Shown: piece after piece, positions 41,036-52,107 of the stretch
How the letters are laid out: each line of letters begins with the position of its first letter
How positions within the stretch are numbered: the stretch's first letter is position 1
NCBI RefSeq assembly: GCF_900103475.1
Contig: NZ_FNHG01000001.1
Span: forward strand, 62,001-126,000
Source of the DNA: Maricaulis salignorans
GTDB lineage: Bacteria; Pseudomonadota; Alphaproteobacteria; Caulobacterales; Maricaulaceae
DNA length: 64,000 nucleotides
Reading direction: 5' to 3'
Made by a program: the position numbers and the translations under genes
The notes under the pieces: model-generated
What the model was told of the DNA's origin: nothing
Database searches by the model: none
The model's input: only the letters and a program-made list of their open reading frames with translations

Positions 41036-42589
41036 ATGCCCAGCCACCCCTTATCGACCTGCTTAGCGTCGGCCCTCTTGCTGGGCGCGGCGCTGAGCCA
41101 GCCCGTCTCCGGCCAGCCGGCCCTCCGATCCGGGCTGGCTCCGGATCTGATCATCGTGAATGCGATATTGCTCAGCCCCGAACGGGACGCCCCGCTTGAG
41201 GATGCATGGGTGCGGGTCAGCGGCGACCGCATTATCGAGACGGGAAGCGGACCGATCGATGTCGGTGCTGCGCGCATCATCGATGCCGGGCAGGGCTTTC
41301 TTATCCCTGGCCTGATCGACAGCCATGTTCATCTCTACCATGCGACCGGGCTGCGTCGCCGCTACAGCGAGGACTACGAGGCGCTATATCAGGACTATAT
41401 GGCGCAACAGCCGCGCAGCTTCCTGTTTCACGGCTTCACCACCGTGATCGAGCTCAATGCCGACGCGGCGACCAATGCGCGGTTCGAGGCCGCGCCGCTT
41501 CACCCGCACCTGGTTCATTGTGGGCAGGGCGTCGTGCTTTCGGATGGCTTCATGGCGCTTGAGCTCGGGGGCGAGCCGGTCTGGGACACCTATCCGGGGT
41601 ATCTGATCGACACGCATGCCGCGGGCCTCGTTCCCGAGGGGGCAGACATCGCCGCGCACACTCCAGAGGCCGCTGTGGCCTCGGTTCTCGATCAGGGCGG
41701 CCAGTGTATCAAACTCTATTATGAGGAGGCTCTGTGGTGGCCTGGTGGGGCACCAGCCTTCCGATTGCCCTCGGTCGATATTGTCCGGGACGTGGTCCGC
41801 GCAGCCCATGCAGAGAACTTGCCCGTCCTTTTGCATGCCACAACGCCCGCCGGTCATGCCTTTGCGCTCGAAGCCGGGGTCGATATCCTCGCCCACGGCC
41901 TGTGGGAATGGACGGATCAGTCTTTCACCGACCCTCAGCCATCCGCAGAAATAGAGAGCATTGCCCGGCGCATCTCCCATTCACCGATTGCGGTGCAGCC
42001 CACCGTCCAGACCCTCCGCAATACGGCCAGCCTGTTTGACGCCACGCTCCTGGAGGATCGAGGATGGACTGATGTCGTCCCAGCCGCCTATCTGGGATAT
42101 TTGCGTGGTGATGCCCAGGCACAGCGCCAGCACTTCATCGGCATGTTTGGCCAGATGATCGCGGAAGGGGATGAAGCGACCGATATGGCCGCGGCCCAGT
42201 CCGCATTTCTCAATCGCTATGAAGACTTGATCTGGGAGATGTCTACCGAACAGGCCCGCTTCCTGTTTGGCTCGGATACGGCGGTTGGTGGTTTCGGCTG
42301 GGCTTCGCCGCCCGGACTGGCCGGTTATTGGGAGATGCAGAACTGGATCGAGGCCGGCATCTCGCCGGCGACCTTGTTCCGCAGCCTGACGATCGACAAC
42401 GCTGTCGCTTTCGGACTGGCCGGGGAGATCGGGACAATTGAAGCGGGCAAGCGCGCTGACCTGCTGATCCTGCGTGCCAATCCCTTGCTTGATGTGACGG
42501 CCTATGACCGCATCGATATGGTTCTTCTGGCCGGTCAGCCGCTGGAGCGATCCGTCTTGTCAGCGCGGCAGAGTGAGGCGGCGCGGTGA
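41036..42589 (+). CDS. Exported metal-dependent amidohydrolase
   Basis: The 517-residue enzyme has a Sec signal peptide (LASALLLGAALSQPVSG) and the amidohydrolase core: GLIDSHVHLYHATG (HxH metal ligands), VLLHATTPAGHAF, ILAHGLWEWTD, and the late GSDTAVGGFGWASPPGL with the catalytic aspartate. It ends with the composite beta domain GKRADLLILRANPLLDV. CAGGAGATC precedes the ATG at 41036. It is probably periplasmic and hydrolyses a cyclic amide or peptide-like substrate; the exact one is unknown. Its stop directly abuts the convergent rppH stop. Confidence 0.86.
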   Translation: MPSHPLSTCLASALLLGAALSQPVSGQPALRSGLAPDLIIVNAILLSPERDAPLEDAWVRVSGDRIIETGSGPIDVGAARIIDAGQGFLIPGLIDSHVHLYHATGLRRRYSEDYEALYQDYMAQQPRSFLFHGFTTVIELNADAATNARFEAAPLHPHLVHCGQGVVLSDGFMALELGGEPVWDTYPGYLIDTHAAGLVPEGADIAAHTPEAAVASVLDQGGQCIKLYYEEALWWPGGAPAFRLPSVDIVRDVVRAAHAENLPVLLHATTPAGHAFALEAGVDILAHGLWEWTDQSFTDPQPSAEIESIARRISHSPIAVQPTVQTLRNTASLFDATLLEDRGWTDVVPAAYLGYLRGDAQAQRQHFIGMFGQMIAEGDEATDMAAAQSAFLNRYEDLIWEMSTEQARFLFGSDTAVGGFGWASPPGLAGYWEMQNWIEAGISPATLFRSLTIDNAVAFGLAGEIGTIEAGKRADLLILRANPLLDVTAYDRIDMVLLAGQPLERSVLSARQSEAAR

Positions 42590-43090
42590 CTAGCGCGCGA
42601 ATTTCGCGAACGCCGCTACGACCTGCACATAGACATCCCGTTTCCAGGGGATGATCAGGTCCGGGATTTCCGTCAGTTCGCCCCAACGCCAGGCGTCGAA
42701 CTCGACCTCGGCGTGACGGGCGAGGTCAATATCAGCCTCACAGCCCTTAAAGTGGAAGGCAAACCAGCGCTGTTTCTGCCCGAGATGCCGTTTCTTGTGG
42801 AAGCGTGGATCCTCGCGCACATCTGGCGGGTAATCATAGGCGATCCAGTTTGCGATATTACCCAGCGGTTCGACGCAATCGGGCCGGATACCGGTTTCTT
42901 CCTCAAGTTCGCGCAACGCCGCGGTCTCGGCGGTCTCCCCCGCATCCATCCCGCCCTGAGGCAATTGCCAGTTCCAGGGCGGCGGTGTGCCTTCGCGGCG
43001 ACCTAGCCAGACCTGACCATCAGCATTGAAAAGAGCAATGCCGACATTGGCGCGATGGTTCGGCCAGGGGTCGTCAGGCTCCGACATCAA
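42590..43090 (-). CDS. rppH: RNA pyrophosphohydrolase (Nudix)
   Basis: The 166-residue Nudix enzyme has the box G46-x5-E52-x7-REL-x-EE-x-GI68 in GGMDAGETAETAALRELEEETGI, flanked by PPPWNWQLPQG and the later DPRFHKKRHLGQKQRWFAFHFKG, all typical for RppH (also named invasion-associated Nudix). It removes pyrophosphate from the 5' end of mRNA, triggering decay. Its start overlaps the stop region of the deacetylase gene by 4 bases. Last gene of the minus-strand envelope/decay cluster. Confidence 0.93.
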   Translation of the reverse strand: MMSEPDDPWPNHRANVGIALFNADGQVWLGRREGTPPPWNWQLPQGGMDAGETAETAALRELEEETGIRPDCVEPLGNIANWIAYDYPPDVREDPRFHKKRHLGQKQRWFAFHFKGCEADIDLARHAEVEFDAWRWGELTEIPDLIIPWKRDVYVQVVAAFAKFAR

Positions 43091-44406
43091 TGGCCCGACG
43101 AGGCGGCAGGCGCCGCGTGCTCGCCGCCATCCGATGCGTCGGCTGGCGGGCGTGACCAGCGATTATCGGTGACATGTTCAGGCTCGGGCTCCAGCGCCCG
43201 GGCTTCGGCCGCAAGACGTGCCTGCAAGCGCCGGCGGGCCATCACGGCCGATGGCGGCGCCAGCTGATAGCCGCGCATGTCGAGGCTGCGGGCCCAGTCA
43301 CGAACATGCTCGACTGTGGTCGGATAGGAGAAGCCGGCGCCGAGTGATGCACCATTCTGCAACGCCAGCGCCTCCAGCGTCAGCAGATGGTCGTCGATTG
43401 CGGTCGGACTCGGGTCTTCGTCGAGCACCCGGTCGGCGATGGCGTATTGGACATTGGTCGCGCGGGCGGCTGTCTCGATCACCGTGCGCCGGCCGGCGCC
43501 GTCATGCAGAAAGGCGACGCCCCGGTCCTCAAGGCTCTGCAGCAATTGCGTCATGGCCGGCTCCGACGCCGAGAAGCGGGCGCCGAGATAGTTGGAGACC
43601 GCAAAATATCCGGTCGTGCGCCCCAGCACCCATTCCAGGCGCGCCAGATTGTCTCCGGGTGCGGCATCGGCAAGCAGGGTTTGTGGCCCGGGATCATTAT
43701 TGGGATAGTCGAAAGGCTCCATCGGCGCCTCGATCAGCACTTCATGACCAGCGGCACGCGCCAGGTCGACCCAGGTCTGAAGATCGCGGGTATAGGGCGC
43801 GAAGCTGAGGGCAATCTCCGGCGGCAATTCATTGATGGCTGCTTGCGTCACGGCGCTATTGAGGCCCAGTCCCCCGATCACGACTGCGATGGTCGGAGCG
43901 CTTGGATCACCATGGAAGGGCCGGGCATAGGCGCGTGATGCCCGCAGCCCATTGGGTGGAATCACGGGCAGCAGGCCATTGGGGCCGTTTTCACTCAGAC
44001 CGGGAAGCGGGGCCGGTGCCAAGGCCTGCGCCGGGTCAGGCCGCGCCGCGGCATGGCGGGCTTCCGCGTCTGCCGGGTCGGATCCCGCTGCGGGGGCGCG
44101 GGGCGAGGCAAAGCGATCCTCAATCCCGGCGAGCTGGACTTCCTCGGCTCCGTCCGGCTCGATGAAGCGGATCACAGGGGGTTCGTCTTCCTCGGGCGCG
44201 ATCCGCAATTCAGCTGCCGGATAAAGCGCTTCAGCCGGCGCCGGTGTGACGCCGCCGCGGGCGAGTGGGGGCTGCAGATCGGCTTTCCCGAACACGGCAA
44301 TTGTCAGAATAACGACGGCAAACAGGGCTGCCGCGCCGAGTCCGGCGAAGAGCGGTGCCCTGATTGTGAGCAGGGGTTCGACATGACGTAGGACGGCGCT
44401 GGACAT
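43087..44406 (-). CDS. Divergent polysaccharide deacetylase family protein
   Basis: From the ATG at 44406 the product is 439 residues: one N-terminal membrane helix (LFAGLGAAALFAVVILTIAVFG), a proline/alanine-rich linker, and from about residue 185 a barrel starting PTIAVVIGGLGLNSAVTQAAINELPPEIALSFAPYTRDL. EVLIEAPMEPFDYPNNDPGPQTL and FAVSNYLGARFSASEPAM follow. This is the divergent deacetylase family (Polysacc_deac_2, YibQ-like), often next to ctpA and envC. The catalytic role is uncertain; cell wall remodelling is inferred from position. The open frame continues to 44532 without family support. Confidence 0.87.
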   Translation of the reverse strand: MSSAVLRHVEPLLTIRAPLFAGLGAAALFAVVILTIAVFGKADLQPPLARGGVTPAPAEALYPAAELRIAPEEDEPPVIRFIEPDGAEEVQLAGIEDRFASPRAPAAGSDPADAEARHAAARPDPAQALAPAPLPGLSENGPNGLLPVIPPNGLRASRAYARPFHGDPSAPTIAVVIGGLGLNSAVTQAAINELPPEIALSFAPYTRDLQTWVDLARAAGHEVLIEAPMEPFDYPNNDPGPQTLLADAAPGDNLARLEWVLGRTTGYFAVSNYLGARFSASEPAMTQLLQSLEDRGVAFLHDGAGRRTVIETAARATNVQYAIADRVLDEDPSPTAIDDHLLTLEALALQNGASLGAGFSYPTTVEHVRDWARSLDMRGYQLAPPSAVMARRRLQARLAAEARALEPEPEHVTDNRWSRPPADASDGGEHAAPAASSGH

Positions 44407-44521
44407 GTGAGCAATCTTCGACAAGCGAAATAACCGATCATACGCCCCGGCCGGGCGCACGAATTCACTGTCGAAACTGCCCTGTCCCGGAAAAGAAACG
44501 GTTAACGGCCAGCATGCTTGA

Positions 44522-44551
44522 CCCGCCCGCACCTGGCGGTGACGGGCGGGG
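44522..44551 (-). terminator. Hairpin downstream of ctpA
   Basis: CCCGCCCG at 44522 pairs with CGGGCGGG at 44544-44551. It lies 15 bases after the ctpA stop on the minus strand but lacks a clear T-tract, so it may be a weak terminator or a processing structure. Confidence 0.42.
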
Positions 44552-44565
44552 AATTGGCGTGCTGG

Positions 44566-45876
44566 TTATTGCAGCGCTGCCTGCTGACTTTCCATCGAGC
44601 TGCGCAAGACTTCCTGAGCGCGCGAAAGCTGGAAGTCTTCGTCTTCGGGCCAGTCAGCCGGCGGTTGCTCGATCGCTGCGATATCCGCCTCTGCCCGACC
44701 TTCACCGGATTCATTCTCGAGTGCGCCTGGCAGGTCGGCTTCAAGCCTGACCTGGGAGCCGGGAGCATCCTCATCCTCAGAAATCGGGAAGGAGCTGATC
44801 TGGAGGTCCGGCACAATGCCTGTACCCTGGATAGAGCGCCCCGCTGGTGTGTAATAGCGGCCGGTCGTCAGGCGCAAGGCGCCGTCACGGCCACCGCGGA
44901 GCGGGATAATGGTCTGAACCGAGCCCTTGCCAAAACTCGTCATGCCCACAAGCTCGGCGCGTTCACGATCCTGCAGCGCGCCGGCTACGATTTCAGCAGC
45001 ACTGGCCGAACCCTCATTGATCAGGATGACAATGGGTGCGCCATTCAGACGGTCGCCGGGGCGGGCATTGTAACGCTGGGTGTCGCGTGGATCGCGATTG
45101 CGGGTCGAAACAACCTCGCCACCGTCCAGGAAAACATCGGTCACACCGATCGCCTGGTCGAGCAAACCACCCGGATTATAGCGGACATCGAGGATCAGAC
45201 CGGGCAGGGGCGCGCCGTATTCTTCTTCCAGATCGGCAATCCCTTCCAGCACCATTTCGGTGGTGCGCTCATTGAAGCCTGCAATCCGCAGATAGGGAAT
45301 GCCGTCATCAATTCGCGTTGCGACGGTGCGCAGCGGGATGGTGTCACGCACGAGGGTGACTTCGAAAGGATCTTCGCCGGCGCGGGCAATGGTGATCGTG
45401 ATCGGATCGCCGACGGCGCCGCGCATCAGTTCTACGGCCCTGTCGACCGTGGCTCCGACAATGCTATCGCCATCGACGGCGATGATGCGGTCATTGGTAC
45501 GCAGGCCGGCACGTTCGGCCGGGGTGTCGCTGATCGGCGACACGATGGTGATAAATTCGTCGCGCTTGGTCACTTCCATGCCCAGCCCGCCATACTCGCC
45601 GCGTGTCGTTACGCGCAGGTTCTCGTAGCTGTCGGGATTGTGATAGGCGGAATGCGGGTCGAGCGAAGTCAGCATGCCTTCAATGGCCGCCTCAATCATC
45701 TCGCTTTGTTCGGTCTCTGTGACGTAGTCGGACTCGATCCGGCTCAGCACGTCCCCGAACAGCTCAAGCTGCCGAAACGTCTCCGAATGATCCTCTTGCC
45801 GTCCTTCGGCAGCGACTGCTATGGCCACTGCCCCGAGCGCGAAAGCCAGGATTGAAGCGAAGACATTGATGCGCAT
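44566..45876 (-). CDS. ctpA: Carboxy-terminal processing protease CtpA (S41)
   Basis: The 436-residue periplasmic serine protease has a signal-anchor (INVFASILAFALGAVAIAVAA) and a PDZ domain (EYGGLGMEVTKRDEFITIVSPISDTPAERAGLRTNDRII). The S41 catalytic core has LRYNPGGLLDQAIG-like strands, NEGSASAAEIVAGALQD (nucleophile serine) and GMTSFGKGSVQTI (general-base lysine). It trims or degrades periplasmic proteins. It is preceded by the envC-like gene on the same strand, a widely conserved pair. Confidence 0.94.
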   Translation of the reverse strand: MRINVFASILAFALGAVAIAVAAEGRQEDHSETFRQLELFGDVLSRIESDYVTETEQSEMIEAAIEGMLTSLDPHSAYHNPDSYENLRVTTRGEYGGLGMEVTKRDEFITIVSPISDTPAERAGLRTNDRIIAVDGDSIVGATVDRAVELMRGAVGDPITITIARAGEDPFEVTLVRDTIPLRTVATRIDDGIPYLRIAGFNERTTEMVLEGIADLEEEYGAPLPGLILDVRYNPGGLLDQAIGVTDVFLDGGEVVSTRNRDPRDTQRYNARPGDRLNGAPIVILINEGSASAAEIVAGALQDRERAELVGMTSFGKGSVQTIIPLRGGRDGALRLTTGRYYTPAGRSIQGTGIVPDLQISSFPISEDEDAPGSQVRLEADLPGALENESGEGRAEADIAAIEQPPADWPEDEDFQLSRAQEVLRSSMESQQAALQ

Positions 45877-45905
45877 ACAAATTCGCGTCCTTTGTGCGCG
45901 AGGTC

Positions 45906-47132
45906 TTATCCGGATTGTGCAGTGGGTCTGAGCCAGGGCCCGGGATCCATCGCATTACCGTCTCTACGTAGCTCCAGATACAATTCTGGGGCCGTTTGCC
46001 CAGTATCGGGCATTGCACCAACCGGTTCGCCAGCAAGAACGCTTTGCCCGGCACTGGCATAGGTGACCGCCATGCCCGACAGGACCATATAATAGCCCTC
46101 CCCGACATTGAGTATCAAGAGACCGCCATATGTGCTGAACGGTCCGGCGAATTCGATACGGGCGTCGAAGGGAGACACTACCTGCGCTTCGCTGCGAGTC
46201 CGAATGAATATTCCTTCAGATGCTGTGCCATCTTCGGCCAGCTCCGCGAAGCGTCGGACCACTTCGCCAGCCGCGGGCGGCCTGAGCCGACCGCGGGCAT
46301 CGGCGAAACGCAGGGTTTCAAGCGGTTCGGCTGGTGCCCGAGCAGCGATGAGGTCACGGGCCGGGCGCATATGCGGCTCCGGTATCGTGTCCGGAAGTTC
46401 GATCCGGCGCGGGTTGAGCGTCGGCATCACAGCCGCCATCTGCGTCAATTCGGACAGGAGCGAGCGGATCGAACGGGCGCGTTCGCCGGCAGAACTGGAC
46501 GCTTCCAGGAAGGCGACGGCTTCGTCTCGCCGGCGGGCCTCGAGCGCGCGCCGCTCCGCGATCAGCGCCTGCAACTCAAGTCTTTGTGCCGACAAGACAT
46601 CCTCTGCGCTCGCCAGCACACTGCTCTGGGTTTCGATATCGCTGCGGATCGAGCGCAGTTGCGCCAGCTCGCGCGACAGGGCATCGGCGCGCTCCTGCAG
46701 GGCCGGCGCAACCTGGGCCATCAATGCCGCCGCCCGCGCAGCCCGGGCCGCATCGTCTGGCGCCGCCAGTATCGCAGGCGGGGTTTGGGTCTCGATGCGC
46801 TGGATGGCTGCGAGAATGTCGATCAGCGATTCGCGCTCTGCCGCGAGGCGGGCAAGGATTTCGGCTTCTTCGCTGCCCAGGCGCGTGAGTTCACCCGATG
46901 CCGCCAGCGCCGCTTGTTCGCTATTGCCGACGCGCTGCCCCAACTCCACCAATTGCCGTTGCATCAGTGCGATCTCGGACGCGACTTGATCGGCTTGTTC
47001 GCGTGCGGCCTCGGCGCGCGCTGCGGTCTCGCGGGCCTCCCGCTCAAGCTGCTCCGCCGTGGCCGCATCGGCCGGCGGCGCACCGGCAGGCTGGGCCTGC
47101 GACAGCAAAAGGGAGAGAAGGAGGAGATACAT
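45906..47132 (-). CDS. envC: EnvC-like murein hydrolase activator (degenerate M23/LytM)
   Basis: The 408-residue protein has a signal peptide (MYLLLLSLLLSQAQPAG), long coiled-coil segments (about 22-245: AAEQLEREARETAARAEAAREQADQ and following), and a C-terminal LytM-like domain (FIRTRSEAQVVSPFDARIEFAGPFSTYGGLLILNVGEGYYMVLSGM). Its metal-binding residues are degenerate: the final HxH position reads LYLEL. This is the EnvC/NlpD-type layout, which activates amidases during division instead of cleaving peptidoglycan itself. It sits directly upstream of ctpA. Confidence 0.88.
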   Translation of the reverse strand: MYLLLLSLLLSQAQPAGAPPADAATAEQLEREARETAARAEAAREQADQVASEIALMQRQLVELGQRVGNSEQAALAASGELTRLGSEEAEILARLAAERESLIDILAAIQRIETQTPPAILAAPDDAARAARAAALMAQVAPALQERADALSRELAQLRSIRSDIETQSSVLASAEDVLSAQRLELQALIAERRALEARRRDEAVAFLEASSSAGERARSIRSLLSELTQMAAVMPTLNPRRIELPDTIPEPHMRPARDLIAARAPAEPLETLRFADARGRLRPPAAGEVVRRFAELAEDGTASEGIFIRTRSEAQVVSPFDARIEFAGPFSTYGGLLILNVGEGYYMVLSGMAVTYASAGQSVLAGEPVGAMPDTGQTAPELYLELRRDGNAMDPGPWLRPTAQSG

Positions 47133-47234
47133 CCGCTGACGCTAAATCCCTGTTCTGAAAACGGTAGGAACCGGTATTGCCGACCCGATAAATGCGGACA
47201 CCGGAAATGCTCAATGGCCTTCCCGGCGCAATGT

Positions 47235-47705
47235 TTACTCTCTGTGATAGGGCGTGCCGGCCAGAATCGACACGGCACGGTAGATCTGTTCGGCCAGCAT
47301 GACGCGTACAAGCTTGTGTGGCCAGACGGCCGGGCCGAATGCGAGCATCAAATCGGGCGCCGGCAGCGCTTCCCTGTCATGCCCGTCCGCCCCGCCAATG
47401 CAGAACACGACTTCGCGGCAGCCGCCATCGCGCCATTGCCCCAGCTTGCGGGCAAGATCAGGCGATTTGAAGGCCTTGCCGCGCTCATCAAGCAATACGA
47501 ATTTGATATCGCCACCGAGGCTCTCGGCAAGGGCGCGGCTCTCATCGGTCTGTGTCTTGAGACTGCGATTATCGATCTGGGTCTCGGTCAGCGGACCCAG
47601 GCCGATGGCACGTCCGGCAACCGAACAGCGGCTGATATAATCATCGACCAGCTCACGTTCCGGTCCGGAACGAATGCGTCCGATCGCTGCGATGCGGAGT
47701 TTCAC
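47235..47705 (-). CDS. rlmH: 23S rRNA pseudouridine-1915 N3-methyltransferase
   Basis: The 156-residue SPOUT methyltransferase starts MKLRIAAIGRIRSGPERELVDDYISRC. It has FVLLDERGKAFKSPDLARKLGQW and the knot motif EVVFCIGGADGHD, ending with LAEQIYRAVSILAGTPYHRE. It methylates pseudouridine 1915 of 23S rRNA in the mature 70S ribosome. It follows rsfS with no gap, the standard alphaproteobacterial order. Length is normal. Confidence 0.95.
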   Translation of the reverse strand: MKLRIAAIGRIRSGPERELVDDYISRCSVAGRAIGLGPLTETQIDNRSLKTQTDESRALAESLGGDIKFVLLDERGKAFKSPDLARKLGQWRDGGCREVVFCIGGADGHDREALPAPDLMLAFGPAVWPHKLVRVMLAEQIYRAVSILAGTPYHRE

Positions 47706-48155
47706 TTAGACTGCCGGGTCTGCCGCAGATGCCGGAGTTTCCGGGTCGACCGACCACATTTTCTCAAGATTGTAGAAAGTGCGGACTTCCGGTCGGAAGA
47801 GATGGATGACGATATCGCCAGCATCGATCAGCACCCAGTCACAGGTCTGCAATCCCTCGATCCGTGTTTTCACACGGCCGGTTTCCTTCAACGTATCGAT
47901 CAGGTGCGTGGCGATCGCGCTGACATGGCGCGATGACCGCCCGGAGGCAATGATCATGATGTCGGTCACCGAAGACTTGCCGCGAAGATCGATCGCTACA
48001 ACATCTTCAGCCTTGTCGTCGTCGAGAGTTTCGAGGACCAGTGCTTCCATTTCCTCGAGGGGACCGTCTTCTCCGATGACCCGGACGGCCGCAGCCGTTT
48101 CTTCCTTGGTCCGGCGCGATGTTTCCGTAGACAGGGCGGGTGTCCTTTCTGACAA
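47706..48155 (-). CDS. rsfS: Ribosomal silencing factor RsfS
   Basis: The family core runs from LEEMEALVLETLDDDKAEDVVAIDLRGKSSVTDIMIIASG through GLQTCDWVLIDAGDIVIHLFRPEVRTFYNLEKMW. RsfS binds uL14 and stops subunit joining when nutrients run out. The start is uncertain. I give the TTG at 48155 (149 residues); a CTG at 48134 has AAAGGA at good spacing, and the first ATG is at 48050 (114 residues), close to the minimal family core. The core is certain. It lies between egtD and rlmH. Confidence 0.9.
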   Translation of the reverse strand: MSERTPALSTETSRRTKEETAAAVRVIGEDGPLEEMEALVLETLDDDKAEDVVAIDLRGKSSVTDIMIIASGRSSRHVSAIATHLIDTLKETGRVKTRIEGLQTCDWVLIDAGDIVIHLFRPEVRTFYNLEKMWSVDPETPASAADPAV

Positions 48156-48177
48156 CCAATACAATATCGTGCCTATA

Positions 48178-49182
48178 TCACGCTTTCGCTTTCGGTTCGA
48201 GCCAGTGCAGCGAGAAGAGTTCAGCTGGGTCTGACCAGCTTTCCAGCAGGTCGAAACCGGCCGATTCGGCGAGGGCCTGAAAACTCTCCGGCGTGAACTT
48301 GTGGGAATTTTCGGTGTGCAGCCGTTCGCCCTTGGCCAGCGAAAATGACCGGCCAGCGACTTGAAGCTGCTGTGCTTCCCGGGCTTCGAGATGCATTTCA
48401 ATTCGTGATTTTTCGGCATTCCAGACCGAGACATGCTTGAGCAGGGCCGGGTCGAGTGTGCCGTCGAGTTCGGAATTGATGCGGGCAATCAGGTTCATAT
48501 TGAAGGCTGCGGTCACGCCCTGGGCGTCATCATACGCAGCTTCCAGCGTTTGCGGTGATTTCACACGATCGGCGCCAATGAGGATAGCGTCCCCTTCGCG
48601 CATGCCCTTGCGGAAACTGGCGAGCACGGCGCGGGCGGCGTCAGGTTCGAAGTTTCCGATGGTCGAGCCCGGGAAAAACAGGATCCGCCGACCCTTGGGC
48701 AGCGGCAGATGATCCAGCGACAGGCCGGTCGTGAAATCCGCGCAGATCGCGCCGATATGCAGACCGGGATAATCCCGCGCCAGCTCGTCGCAGGAGGCTA
48801 TGAGATGCTCGCCGGAAATATCCAGGCCGACATAGCCAGCTGGTTGATCGAGCGCACTGAGCAATTTGCGGATCTTCACACTCGAGCCCGATCCCGGTTC
48901 GATGACCACAGCACCGGGCCCGGCGCGCTTGGCCAGTTCCGGCCCGATCCGGTCCAGCAGGGCCAGTTCGGTCCGGGTCACATAATATTCCGGCAGGTCG
49001 GTGATCTGGTCGAACAGGGCCGACCCCGCAGCATCGTAGAAGTAGACGGGCGGGATGGACTTTGGCGTCGCGGCCAGACCGGTCAGCACGTCTCGCAGGA
49101 AATCCCCGGCGGGGGGATGCTGATCGTCGAAGAAATCCAGGGCGGCATGAACCGGGGGTTGGCCGAGGGTGAGGTCGGTCAT
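48178..49182 (-). CDS. egtD: L-histidine N-alpha-methyltransferase EgtD
   Basis: The 334-residue SAM-dependent enzyme makes hercynine from histidine, the first step of ergothioneine synthesis. Visible family blocks are PPVYFYDAAGSALFDQITDLPEYYVTRTE, VVIEPGSGSSVKIRKLL (SAM site), YVGLDISGEHL and LFFPGSTIGNFEPDAA. FNMNLIARINSELDG and the C-terminal ENSHKFTPESFQALAESAGF follow. The EgtB-type sulfoxide synthase that usually partners it is not in this window. It sits between nadD and rsfS inside a conserved housekeeping block, so it is likely a later insertion. Confidence 0.92.
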   Translation of the reverse strand: MTDLTLGQPPVHAALDFFDDQHPPAGDFLRDVLTGLAATPKSIPPVYFYDAAGSALFDQITDLPEYYVTRTELALLDRIGPELAKRAGPGAVVIEPGSGSSVKIRKLLSALDQPAGYVGLDISGEHLIASCDELARDYPGLHIGAICADFTTGLSLDHLPLPKGRRILFFPGSTIGNFEPDAARAVLASFRKGMREGDAILIGADRVKSPQTLEAAYDDAQGVTAAFNMNLIARINSELDGTLDPALLKHVSVWNAEKSRIEMHLEAREAQQLQVAGRSFSLAKGERLHTENSHKFTPESFQALAESAGFDLLESWSDPAELFSLHWLEPKAKA

Positions 49183-49212
49183 GGAATCGTCCTGCCTGCT
49201 GTGGATCGGGGT

Positions 49213-49858
49213 TCAGGTTTGCGCGCGAAGCGCGGAAGAGGAATGCCAGTTTAACGGTTCTATCAGATAGGTCCACGCGGGCGCCTTTTTTAGGGGCAGC
49301 GTCGCGAGACCCTGGTCACGAAGCCGTGAGTCGGCATGCATCCGGACAGCGGGAGCGAGGCGGGCGCGGACGGAATCCTGTGGCCGCGAAATCACGGCAA
49401 TCGGGACTGAGCCGAAAATCTGGCGCCATTGCCCCCAGCGGTGGAAACTCCTGAGATTGTCGGCGCCCATCAGCCAGACGAAGTGAACGCCGGGATGGCT
49501 GCGCTGCAGGGCGTTGATCAGCTCGATGGTCCGGTTGCAGCCCAGTCGGGTCTCGATGTCGCTGACCACCATTCCCGGCCGGTCCGCCAGGGCTGAAACT
49601 GCCGCCATGCGGCTGTCCAGCTCCCCGGCACGGCGTTGCTTGAGCGGGTTTTGCGGCGAGACCAGCCACCAGATCCGGTCGAGGCCAAGGCGCCGTTTGG
49701 CCGCCTCGGCGACGTGGAGATGGCCGTCATGGGGGGGATCAAATGTGCCGCCGAACAGGCCGACTTTCATGCCCCGGACGAACGTTTCGCCACGCAGCGC
49801 GCGGGCCGGCTTCGGGGCGCTGATCAGCCGGCCTCGCGCCATCGGGCTGGAGCGGCGT

Positions 49859-49866
<8 letters not shown>
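49213..49866 (-). CDS. nadD: Nicotinate-nucleotide adenylyltransferase
   Basis: The 217-residue enzyme transfers AMP to nicotinate mononucleotide in NAD synthesis. It has the nucleotidyltransferase signature GLFGGTFDPPHDGHLHVAEAA (GxFxPxHxGH), then WWLVSPQNPLK, FVWLMGADNLRSFHRWGQW and the C-terminal NWHSSSALRA (ISSTxIR-like). The ATG at 49866 gives a short basic extension (MSRRRSSPMARGR) before the domain, as in other alphaproteobacteria, and overlaps the proB stop by 8 bases (ATGTCTAG). Confidence 0.93.
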
Positions 49867-52089
<2,223 letters not shown>

Positions 52090-52107
52090 TCATTGCAGCG
52101 TTCCGCT

